A stretch of DNA of 10,762 bases from the NCBI GenBank assembly GCA_025451715.1, contig JANWJY010000062.1:1-10762 (forward strand), read 5' to 3'. The position numbers were made by a program, and so were the translations under genes. Shown here piece after piece: positions 1 through 6,067 of the stretch. The notes below the pieces were generated by a model. It did no database searches, had not been told where the DNA came from, and saw only the letters and a list, made by a program, of their open reading frames with translations. This DNA comes from Fimbriimonadaceae bacterium (lineage in GTDB: Bacteria > Armatimonadota > Fimbriimonadia > Fimbriimonadales > Fimbriimonadaceae). Position 1 is the first letter of the stretch. The number at the start of each line of letters is the position of its first letter.

Positions 1-173
1 AAGCCACGCTGGACGGCCGCGCGAGTATGGTCGACGCTCGCGGCCCTTACGACGTTCTGGGTGAACACGCCGGCGACCGAGCAGAGCCGGTCGCTCACGA
101 TCAGCCCGAGGTCGCGGCGCTTGTTCTTGAGGCCGCAGCGTACGCCCGCGAACTGGAAGCCCTTGGGGGTCAC
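1..173 (-). CDS. argJ: ArgJ, bifunctional ornithine acetyltransferase / N-acetylglutamate synthase, N-terminal part only
   Basis: ArgJ moves the acetyl group from N-acetylornithine to glutamate, closing the cyclic arginine pathway in the cytoplasm. Some family members can also use acetyl-CoA. Reading the minus strand from a GTG at 173-171 gives 57 codons, open to the window edge. They start V-T-P-K-G-F-Q-F-A-G-V-R-C-G-L-K and continue with D-L-G-L-I-V-S-D and A-G-V-F-T-Q-N-V-V-R-A-A-S-V. This is the recognisable start of the ArgJ family: P-x-G-F, then A-G-V, then A-G-V-F-T-x-N. The GTG overlaps the argC stop in a GTGA quartet (173-170), which suggests translational coupling and supports this start. 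The Thr autocleavage site and the active centre lie outside the window, so it cannot be judged whether the gene is intact or mono- or bifunctional. Confidence 0.87.
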   Translation of the reverse strand, partial: MTPKGFQFAGVRCGLKNKRRDLGLIVSDRLCSVAGVFTQNVVRAASVDHTRAAVQRG

Positions 174-1177
174 GGCCAGACCCCGTCGGTCGGGAGGCCA
201 GCGACCTCCGGCAGCCCGAGCATCAGGTTCATGTTCTGCACCGCCTGACCCGCGGCGCCCTTGACGAGGTTGTCAATGACGCTGACCAAGACCGCGTGGC
301 CGGTCCGCTCGTCGAAGTCGGCGTAGAGGGCGCATGTGTTCGAGCCGTGGACCTGCTTCGTTGAGGGCGGTGCGCCCTGGGTACGTACGAAGGGCTCGTC
401 CGCGTAGAACCGGGTCCAGCAGTCGTAGACCGCTCCTTTCGACGCGCTCGACGCCACGTGGATCGTCGCGCAGATCCCGCGCGATACGGGCAGTAGGTGC
501 GGCGTGAACCGTACCGGGCCGCCGAAGAGCTGTTCGATCTCGGGGATGTGCCGATGGCCGGTCGTCTTGTACGCCTTGAACGAGCCGTGCAGCTCGCCGA
601 GAAGGTACTCCGTCTCAGACCTCGAGCGCCCAGCGCCGGAGACTCCGGACTTCGCATCGATCACGGGCACGCCGCTCACCAGCCCTCCTTTCATCAGCGG
701 GACCAGCGCGAGCAGTGACGCGGTCACGTAGCAGCCGGGGTTCGCCACGATCTGGGCCGCGGTGATCGATCCCCGGTCGACGAGCTCGGGCAGCCCATAA
801 GCCGGCCACGGCGAAAGGCCGGGGCTTGTGTGCTCGAACCCATACCACTCGGGGTAGAGCGTGGTGTCCTTCAGCCGGAAGTCGGCAGAGAGGTCCACGA
901 CCTTCATCCGTTTGGAAAGCGCCGGTGCGACCTTCATCGCCATTCCGTTCGCCTGACAGAGGAACACGACGTCGGCAGTGAGCAGCTCGGGATCAAAGCG
1001 GGAGAGCACGACCTCTGAGGTCAACCAAGGGCACGCGGCGAAAAGCGGTGTCCCCGCTTGGCGCTCTGAAGTCGCGACCGTCAGCTCGACGAAAGGGTGG
1101 TTGGAGAGGAGGCGGCAAACCTCGGCACCGGTGTATCCGGTAGCGCCGACGACAGTGGCGGTGAGCCTGGTTTCCAC
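170..1177 (-). CDS. argC: ArgC, N-acetyl-gamma-glutamyl-phosphate reductase
   Basis: ArgC reduces N-acetylglutamyl phosphate to the semialdehyde with NADPH, the third step of arginine synthesis. The 335 residues match the usual family length. Visible motifs are the nucleotide-binding loop G-A-T-G-Y-T-G (11-17), N-P-G-C-Y with catalytic Cys149 (147-151), G-V-S-G-A-G-R (178-184), H-R-H with the likely catalytic histidine at 208-210, F-T-P-H-L-L-P-V-S-R-G-I (224-235), and the C-terminal D-N-L-V-K-G-A-A-G-Q-A-V-Q-N signature (302-315). The start is a GTG. No other start codon lies between it and the stop of the upstream gene, which is in the same frame 18 bp away. A weak AGG lies 12 nt upstream. 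One oddity is that residues 73-80 read L-C-Q-A-N-G-M-A, where I expect A-L-P-H-G in most ArgC proteins. The gene overlaps argJ by 4 bp. Confidence 0.95.
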   Translation of the reverse strand: METRLTATVVGATGYTGAEVCRLLSNHPFVELTVATSERQAGTPLFAACPWLTSEVVLSRFDPELLTADVVFLCQANGMAMKVAPALSKRMKVVDLSADFRLKDTTLYPEWYGFEHTSPGLSPWPAYGLPELVDRGSITAAQIVANPGCYVTASLLALVPLMKGGLVSGVPVIDAKSGVSGAGRSRSETEYLLGELHGSFKAYKTTGHRHIPEIEQLFGGPVRFTPHLLPVSRGICATIHVASSASKGAVYDCWTRFYADEPFVRTQGAPPSTKQVHGSNTCALYADFDERTGHAVLVSVIDNLVKGAAGQAVQNMNLMLGLPEVAGLPTDGVWP

Positions 1178-1195
1178 CGGAAGATGGTACCTACG

Positions 1196-2080
1196 TCACT
1201 CCATGTCCCACAGGTACAGCGAACGGTTGTGGACGTAGCCGCTCCAGCCGGGCTGAACGTCGCATCCCGTGGCCGCCCGATCGAGAGCGATCCGCCTAGC
1301 GTGGCCGTCCGTGTAAAGCACGGTGAGCCTGTTGGAGTGCCACGGCCACAGCCCGCCGCTCGGCCTCGGTTCGTATTCGCTTCCCGGGTCGGGGATTGGC
1401 TGCCAGCTCTGATCACCGACGTAGAGAGCCGAGTTGGGAACGTCGGGAAGCTTGAACGTGTCCGTGACCATCCCGTCCTGGTTGGAGAACCGACAAGGAG
1501 GAACGATGAGGTAGCTGCCGCCGCCCTCGGGCAAACCGGCTGGGGTCACGCGATGGACCGAGTCGCCGAACATGACCATGTTCGTCAGGTCGTTGATTTC
1601 GGTCTGTGTGCGGCTCAGCGGCGAGATGAAAATGTCGGTCTGGATCAGAGGCGAGAGGTAGAGGTAGTTGTAGCCGACGTTCGTGCGCTTTGACGCACGG
1701 TAATAGCGCGAGTACGTGTCACCGGGAACGAGGTCCTCGTCGAACACGGCCTGAGTAGCGATGCCCAGCGTGTAGTCGGAGGGGCACTTGTAGATCCGGA
1801 ACTCGCGGCCGTACGGAAGGATGAGCTGCACCCAGGTCTTGTCGTCCGCGCTTGTGGCGTCGAGCCGGTGGGTGTACCGCGAGAGCGCGTACCGGTCGTC
1901 GTAGTCGCCCATGTACAGCATTGTGCTCATCGCGACCTGCTTGAAGTTGTTGAGGCAGACAGACGCCTGCGCCTGCGCCTTTGCCCGCGTGAACACGGGG
2001 AAAAGGATCGCAGCCAAGATTGCGACGATCGCAACGACTATCAATAGCTCGATGAGCGTAAAAGCGTGCTTGCGCACCAC
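1196..2080 (-). CDS. Prepilin-type N-terminal cleavage/methylation protein with H-X9-DG domain (pseudopilin-like)
   Basis: This 294-residue protein has a type IV pilin / type II secretion pseudopilin leader. It runs K-H-A then F-T-L-I-E-L-L, with the +5 glutamate at Glu11, followed by a hydrophobic helix to about residue 30 (F-P-V-F). Prepilin peptidase would cut between Ala6 and Phe7; alanine replaces the usual glycine at -1, and I recall this being common in Armatimonadota-type proteins. After the helix come a coiled, charged stretch (T-R-A-K-A-Q-A-Q) and the C-L-N-N-F-K-Q segment typical of DUF1559-like proteins. Near the C-terminus His248, nine residues, then Asp258-Gly259 fit the H-X9-DG signature exactly. 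It is probably anchored in the envelope with a periplasmic or external globular domain; the exact role is unknown. The start is one of two adjacent GTG codons at 2080 or 2077; an AGG at 2092-2090 favours the first. No ATG is available before the upstream in-frame stop. Confidence 0.92.
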   Translation of the reverse strand: MVRKHAFTLIELLIVVAIVAILAAILFPVFTRAKAQAQASVCLNNFKQVAMSTMLYMGDYDDRYALSRYTHRLDATSADDKTWVQLILPYGREFRIYKCPSDYTLGIATQAVFDEDLVPGDTYSRYYRASKRTNVGYNYLYLSPLIQTDIFISPLSRTQTEINDLTNMVMFGDSVHRVTPAGLPEGGGSYLIVPPCRFSNQDGMVTDTFKLPDVPNSALYVGDQSWQPIPDPGSEYEPRPSGGLWPWHSNRLTVLYTDGHARRIALDRAATGCDVQPGWSGYVHNRSLYLWDME

Positions 2081-2104
2081 TGTCCAGAACCTGGGCTGTG
2101 AACC

Positions 2105-2902
2105 CTATCCAGCGATTATATCACTGCTATCGTCGTGAGACAACGTAAACGCTTCGACGGTTCCCACGGTCTCGAACCCAAGTCCTTTGTACCAGGTTGC
2201 GAGTTCAGGCTCACACTGCAAGACAACGGGACGGCCCAGGTTCGAAGCCGCCGCCTGCACCGCCTTAACCAAACCTGAACCTAGCCCTTTTCGCCTCAGC
2301 TCCTGCCGAACGCACAGGTTGAACAGTCCGACCGAGGCTGGCTGTTCGACGAGCATGACGGCCGCGTCTGGGTCGCTGGCCGGCCCGACGCACCACACCG
2401 TGTGGGAGCTCGCGGCTGTAGACGCCGCGATCGTTTCCCGGGCCTCCCTCGGCATCCTCCAAAAAAACTGGCGGGCCATGAACGATGACACCAGCCTGCG
2501 GTCCCCCATCTCCGCCACGGCCCTCGCCCCGATCTCGCCAGGTGGTGGCGCGACGCTCGACGCCATACCGACGAGGTGTTGCCTGCTCTCGAATCCGCGC
2601 CGTTCCAATTGTTCCTTGAGGTCCGCTGGCGTGTCGCCGCTCATTGCGAAAACATAAAAACCGGAGCAGTCCTCTGCCTGTTCTTGCAACAGGTCTATCG
2701 CACGCTCGACGTCGCCCTCCTCAAGATCGAACCCTCCGGCGAAGTTGCAAAACGAGAAGTAACCGGGCCCGCGCACGAGCGTGAACCCCATCGGCTTCGT
2801 GACGACGGCGCCCTCGACTGCGCCGACGAGGCCGAGGTAGGTGGCGAGAGCGTTCTCCCGCACGAGCCGAGCGCGTGGATCGGTCAGAGTACGATGCTCC
2901 AT
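2105..2902 (-). CDS. GNAT family N-acetyltransferase
   Basis: This 265-residue cytoplasmic protein has a C-terminal GNAT fold. Motif A is V-R-Q-E-L-R-R-K-G-L-G-S-G (198-210), matching the R/Q-x-x-G-x-G/A loop that grips the acetyl-CoA pyrophosphate. Motif B follows with V-L-Q-C-E-P, then W-Y-K-G-L-G-F-E-T-V-G (237-247). The first ~115 residues end in R-R-G-F-E-S-R-Q-H-L-V-G-M, which looks like the tail of a degenerate second GNAT half, so a tandem-GNAT arrangement is possible. The substrate cannot be read from sequence. The ATG at 2902 is preceded by AGG six nucleotides upstream, and the gene overlaps the end of the hydrolase gene by 19 bp, indicating coupled expression. A seven-T run falls within codons for Q-F-F-W (around residue 146); the frame is intact. 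Position upstream of argC-argJ makes an N-acetylglutamate role conceivable, but nothing in the motifs shows it. Confidence 0.88.
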   Translation of the reverse strand: MEHRTLTDPRARLVRENALATYLGLVGAVEGAVVTKPMGFTLVRGPGYFSFCNFAGGFDLEEGDVERAIDLLQEQAEDCSGFYVFAMSGDTPADLKEQLERRGFESRQHLVGMASSVAPPPGEIGARAVAEMGDRRLVSSFMARQFFWRMPREARETIAASTAASSHTVWCVGPASDPDAAVMLVEQPASVGLFNLCVRQELRRKGLGSGLVKAVQAAASNLGRPVVLQCEPELATWYKGLGFETVGTVEAFTLSHDDSSDIIAG

Positions 2903-4101
2903 AGCGCGCCTATCGTCGTCCGCTTCCGAAGCACGGTCACTCCGATCGCGAGGTTCTTACTTATCGTGTGACCGATGAACCCTGCGCCGCCTCGCGGCGT
3001 GATCATCACGGCCGCGAACGTCTCGCCGTTCGCCCTCAACCGCCACACGTCGATCCCCGCCATCACTTGCAGCCCCGTCTCGTCGTTGAGATTGATTCCC
3101 CACCTGATGGTTGGAGCGTAAAGGCTGTTCGGCGCGGCGAAGCCCGGTCCGCGAAATGTCTGGCTGAAGAAGCCTGCGACTGCGCGGACCAGTTTGTTCT
3201 GTACGAGCGCCCCACCGTAGTGGCCCGTGTCCAGCCAAGTCGACTGCACGTTCCCAAGGGCGCCGATCAGTTTTTCGGCGTCTGCCGGTGGCACGACCGT
3301 GTCGAACTTCGCGGCGATAACGTAGCTTGGGCGTGTGTCGGCCTTGTCCAGATAGTTGAGCGGCTCGATCCCGGCCAGTTCTTGCCGCACCTTCCCTTCC
3401 GTGTACCCCTGCCTCCTGAGCTCTTCCCGCTGTGAGACGACGCGCGAGGAGTGCCACAGGATGTGCGCGATGTCGGCCCCGCCGAGCAGGTAGCAGGAGG
3501 CCGCGAACCGGGGCTCGACCGCGAACGCGAGCGCGCTGACGAGGGCACCGAGGCTCGTGCCGGCTATGCCAATCTTGGTCTTGTCGAACTCGCTGCGCGA
3601 TTCGATCCAGTCGACGGCCCGGCGAACGTCGAGCAGGCTTTGCCGCATGGTCGCCTGCAGCTTGTGCATGTCGGGCTCGACCGCCAGTTGGCCGGAGACC
3701 ATCCCTTGCGGCGTTCGGTCGAGGTGGTAGGGCAGCGGCACGATCACCGACGCGACGCCTGCCTGTGCAAGCCGCTTTGCGATGTTGCGCTCGAGGCTGA
3801 CGTCGCTCGCTCCCCAATAATGGAGCAGAACAACCACGGGAACGGGTCCGAACGTGCCTGTCGGAACGATGATGCGGGGACGGACAGTGTCGTTCGGTGC
3901 AATGCCCGAGACCGCTGCGGAGGGGAACGAGACCGAGTACTCGGTCGAGAATTCGCTTCGCGCCACTTCGCGCCATTGCTCGAACTCGATCCTGGGCGGT
4001 GGTTGCGCTATGTTGGACGGCTGGGCCAAAGTGAGACGGAGTCCCGCCAAGCACAGGAACCCAACTATGACCGCCTTCGTGATTGCCGCCGCCTTGAGCA
4101 T
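2884..4101 (-). CDS. Secreted alpha/beta hydrolase (dienelactone-hydrolase/esterase-like) with C-terminal extension
   Basis: The 405 residues begin with a signal peptide: Lys3 and Lys9, a hydrophobic core at 10-23, and a possible signal peptidase I cut after T-L-A26. Residues ~75-315 form an alpha/beta hydrolase. They include the oxyanion-hole-type strand end V-V-V-L-L-H-Y-W-G (89-97), the nucleophile elbow G-T-S-L-G with Ser183, Asp267 in A-A-K-F-D, and His294 in D-T-G-H-Y-G-G, giving a complete Ser-Asp-His triad. The substrate is unknown; an ester or carbohydrate ester is plausible. Residues ~320-405 are not part of the usual fold. They alternate polar and hydrophobic residues, ending T-I-G-A-L-W-S-I-V-L, like beta strands. 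The ATG at 4101 is needed to keep the signal peptide; the ribosome site there is weak (GAGAG directly abutting the ATG). It is the first gene of the minus-strand block, and its 5' end overlaps that of the divergent plus-strand gene. Confidence 0.85.
   Translation of the reverse strand: MLKAAAITKAVIVGFLCLAGLRLTLAQPSNIAQPPPRIEFEQWREVARSEFSTEYSVSFPSAAVSGIAPNDTVRPRIIVPTGTFGPVPVVVLLHYWGASDVSLERNIAKRLAQAGVASVIVPLPYHLDRTPQGMVSGQLAVEPDMHKLQATMRQSLLDVRRAVDWIESRSEFDKTKIGIAGTSLGALVSALAFAVEPRFAASCYLLGGADIAHILWHSSRVVSQREELRRQGYTEGKVRQELAGIEPLNYLDKADTRPSYVIAAKFDTVVPPADAEKLIGALGNVQSTWLDTGHYGGALVQNKLVRAVAGFFSQTFRGPGFAAPNSLYAPTIRWGINLNDETGLQVMAGIDVWRLRANGETFAAVMITPRGGAGFIGHTISKNLAIGVTVLRKRTTIGALWSIVL
4055..4058 (+). 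promoter_or_regulatory. Ribosome binding site favouring the ATG at 4067
   Basis: AGGA lies eight nucleotides upstream of the ATG at 4067, a good Shine-Dalgarno spacing. Without it, the in-frame ATG at 4010, or even 3854, would be possible; those lie within the coding region of the opposite-strand hydrolase. The 4010 start would add a basic n-region before the same hydrophobic segment. Confidence 0.55.
4067..4101. other. Head-to-head 5' overlap of two divergent genes
   Basis: The minus-strand hydrolase starts with ATG at 4101-4099 and the plus-strand repeat protein with ATG at 4067-4069, so 35 bp encode the start of both proteins on opposite strands. Both ends are alanine-rich signal peptide starts, and the GCC GCC GCC run reads as alanine on the plus strand and GGC-type triplets shifted into alanine codons on the other. 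With these starts, each gene's promoter must lie inside the other gene. The overlap depends on both start choices being right. Confidence 0.55.
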
Positions 4102-6055
4102 CTCTCAGACCGCAACCAGTTTAGACAACCGGTTTGACGACGCGCTCGGCGTTGCGGGACTCTCGACGAAGACGGCCAGGTTCGACCCCGGGATCCTGTC
4201 GCTCTACGGGCAGGGCGATTTCGCGAGCCTCTACTTCAAGACCCTACACGAGAACCCCTGGCGCGCGCCGTTCTACATGGAGATGAACCGGCGGCTCTTG
4301 GCGGAGTCTGCGCCCGACCCTGGGGGCACCGTCTCGATCCTTTCGCGGCTGACCGGGCTCGGGAGCAGAAGGTCGCTGCTTGCCAACCCGACCGCGCGGT
4401 TCGAGCAGTTGGCGTCGGAGCCCGGCGCGCTGACTAAGGCCTTGCAAGCGATGAGGTCGGAAGGGCTCGTCACAAACGTGCCCACTTCGATTGCAGCCCC
4501 GCCCGAAGTTCAGCGTGCAGCCGCGCTCATGGTCTATGCAGCTCTCGACCTCGTGCGCTATCGGCGCGCTGCTTTCGCCGAAGTCGCGGACCTCGAGGAA
4601 GCGTATAGCCGCGAGACCACCGTACAGCCGAGCGAGGACGACCCGCAGGTCTTTCAGGAGCTCGTCGCTTTCTACCGGCTCGTCGAGATGAACTACATGT
4701 ACGCGGCCGCGCAGGACATGGCTGCTGCGGTCGCCAAAGCACAGGAGACCGTACAGACAGTTGCGGCGACCGAAAAGTACGGTGTCCAAATCGAAACGCA
4801 GTGGGGGCGCATCGTGCTCAGCGGCGGAGGCGATTCGGTCCACGAGGGAGAAGAGCTGTTCGTTCTCATCGACACCGGGGGCAACGACACGTACATGAAC
4901 GCGCCGTCGAACGGTTCCGTCAGCAACTGGATCAGCGCAGTCGTCGACACGAACGGGAACGACAAGTATTTGAGCGACAAGACGCTCACTGAATCGAACA
5001 TCGCCGCGTGGGAAGGCCGGAAGGAAGGTAGGACGCTGCCGGGGCCGTGCAGCGCGACGTTTGGCCTGAGCTATCTCGTGGACAGCCGCGGATCGGACCG
5101 GTACCGCTCGCACAGGGCCGGGCTCGGCTCGGCCGCGTTCGGAGTGGCGATGCTGATCGACAAAGAGGGTGATGACCTGTACGACTCGTACGCCGATTCG
5201 CAAGGATTTGGGAAGTTCGGGATCGGCGTCCTTGAGGACCACGGGGGCGACGACCGATACCTGGGCTTCACTCAAATCCAAGGCGTCGGTCTGACCGGTG
5301 GGGTGGGCGCGGTCGTCGACCGAGGCGGCGACGACGTTTACATCGCGAACGACACGCTCATCGACTTCCCTTCACCGCAGAGCGCGCTTCACAACGTGAG
5401 CATGGCGCAGGGCGCTGGCTACGGCTACCGAAGCGATTATCTGACCGGGCACAGCCTGAGCGGTGGGATCGGGATCTTGTACGACATTTCTGGCAAAGAC
5501 AGCTACCTGTGCGGAGTGTTCGGGCAAGGCACCGGATATTGGGAGGGGGTCGGGGTGCTCTGGGACGAGAGGGGCGACGACCGCTACCAAGGAATGTGGT
5601 ACGTCCAGGGCGCGGCGGCGCACTACGCGTTCGGCTATCTCGAGGACCTTGCTGGAACGGACACATACATCGCGGAGATGAACATGGCGTTGGGAGCTGG
5701 GCACGATTTCAGCGTCGGGATGATGCTCGACCGCGCGGGCAACGACACTTACGCCGCGCCGAACCTCTCGCTCGGTGCGGGAAACGCAAACGGGATCGGC
5801 GTGTTCGCGGACCTCTTTGGCAACGACAAGTACACGACGACTGGTTTGACGCTTGGCAAGGCGAGCGAAGCGACCAAGGGCTCGATCCGCGAGCGCGGGC
5901 TGTGCCTCGGACTATTCTTGGACCTCGACGGCACCGACACCTACCCCCCTGCGTCGTCGTGGGCAAAGAACGGGGCGCGTGTGGCCAACTGGACCGACCG
6001 CGGCCCGTTCCCTCCTGAGAGCCAAGTCGGTGTGTTCTGGGACGAGGACCGGTAG
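4067..6055 (+). CDS. Secreted protein of unknown function with twelve D-x2-G-x-D-x-Y repeats
   Basis: I recognise no named family for this 662-residue protein. It opens with a short hydrophobic, Ala-rich export-like segment (2-13), with possible cleavage after A-T-S18. Residues ~20-240 are mainly helical, with an L-x-Y-R-R-A-rich stretch near 160-180 and an Ala/Gln-rich helix at 213-235. A bridge at 238-268 (W-G-R-I-V-L-S-G-G-G-D) leads into a repeat domain from 269 to the end. There, D-x-x-G-x-D-x-Y occurs exactly at residues 269, 294, 339, 365, 391, 418, 473, 500, 527, 555, 582 and 619, and a truncated W-D-E-D-R ends the chain. Each unit also carries [Q/L]-G-x-[G/A] and G-[V/I]-G-x-L before the Asp. 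This suggests a beta-solenoid whose Asp-rich turns could bind calcium; that is inference. It is first in the plus-strand block, 12 bp before the rhomboid gene. The start could instead be ATG 4010. Confidence 0.85.
   Translation: MTAFVIAAALSISQTATSLDNRFDDALGVAGLSTKTARFDPGILSLYGQGDFASLYFKTLHENPWRAPFYMEMNRRLLAESAPDPGGTVSILSRLTGLGSRRSLLANPTARFEQLASEPGALTKALQAMRSEGLVTNVPTSIAAPPEVQRAAALMVYAALDLVRYRRAAFAEVADLEEAYSRETTVQPSEDDPQVFQELVAFYRLVEMNYMYAAAQDMAAAVAKAQETVQTVAATEKYGVQIETQWGRIVLSGGGDSVHEGEELFVLIDTGGNDTYMNAPSNGSVSNWISAVVDTNGNDKYLSDKTLTESNIAAWEGRKEGRTLPGPCSATFGLSYLVDSRGSDRYRSHRAGLGSAAFGVAMLIDKEGDDLYDSYADSQGFGKFGIGVLEDHGGDDRYLGFTQIQGVGLTGGVGAVVDRGGDDVYIANDTLIDFPSPQSALHNVSMAQGAGYGYRSDYLTGHSLSGGIGILYDISGKDSYLCGVFGQGTGYWEGVGVLWDERGDDRYQGMWYVQGAAAHYAFGYLEDLAGTDTYIAEMNMALGAGHDFSVGMMLDRAGNDTYAAPNLSLGAGNANGIGVFADLFGNDKYTTTGLTLGKASEATKGSIRERGLCLGLFLDLDGTDTYPPASSWAKNGARVANWTDRGPFPPESQVGVFWDEDR
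4871..5944 (+). repeat. Twelve protein-level repeats, ~27-residue period, core D-x2-G-x-D-x-Y
   Basis: Distances between successive core Asp residues are 25, 45, 26, 26, 27, 55, 27, 27, 28, 27 and 37 residues. Most units are therefore 26-28 long, with longer loops in three places. The 55-residue unit carries an insert containing a Q-G-A-G element at 448-451. The repeat is conserved in protein but strongly diverged in DNA, so it is old rather than a fresh tandem expansion. The period is three times the nine-residue RTX nonapeptide, but the tyrosine-ended core and long glycine-rich linkers do not match the RTX consensus. Confidence 0.88.
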
Positions 6056-6067
6056 ACTGCCGGTCCA

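Noticed and set aside
1097..1693. Plus-strand open frame opposite argC and the pseudopilin gene
   Set aside because: It crosses the boundary of two real minus-strand genes and shows no family feature.
2461..2467. Run of seven A (T on the coding strand) inside the acetyltransferase gene as a phase-variation or frameshift site
   Set aside because: The reading frame is intact across it and a single run of seven is too short to argue for programmed slippage.
2957..4054. Minus-strand open frame of 365 codons in another frame of the hydrolase gene
   Set aside because: It is dominated by Arg, His and Ala with no recognisable fold; the overlapping frame has a full catalytic triad and signal peptide.
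3854..4066. Longer N-terminus for the repeat protein starting at 3854
   Set aside because: These codons lie antisense to the hydrolase, read as unstructured polar sequence before the export segment, and a better ribosome site precedes the ATG at 4067.
4244..5281. Long minus-strand open frame of 345 codons opposite the repeat protein
   Set aside because: It is rich in Arg, Val and Pro with no domain, signal peptide or motif, and mirrors the codon-position GC bias of the plus-strand gene, whose repeats are clearly selected at protein level.
4871..5944. RTX (haemolysin-type) calcium-binding repeats
   Set aside because: The units lack the nine-residue G-G-x-G-x-D-x-U-x periodicity; the core ends in Tyr and recurs every ~27 residues.
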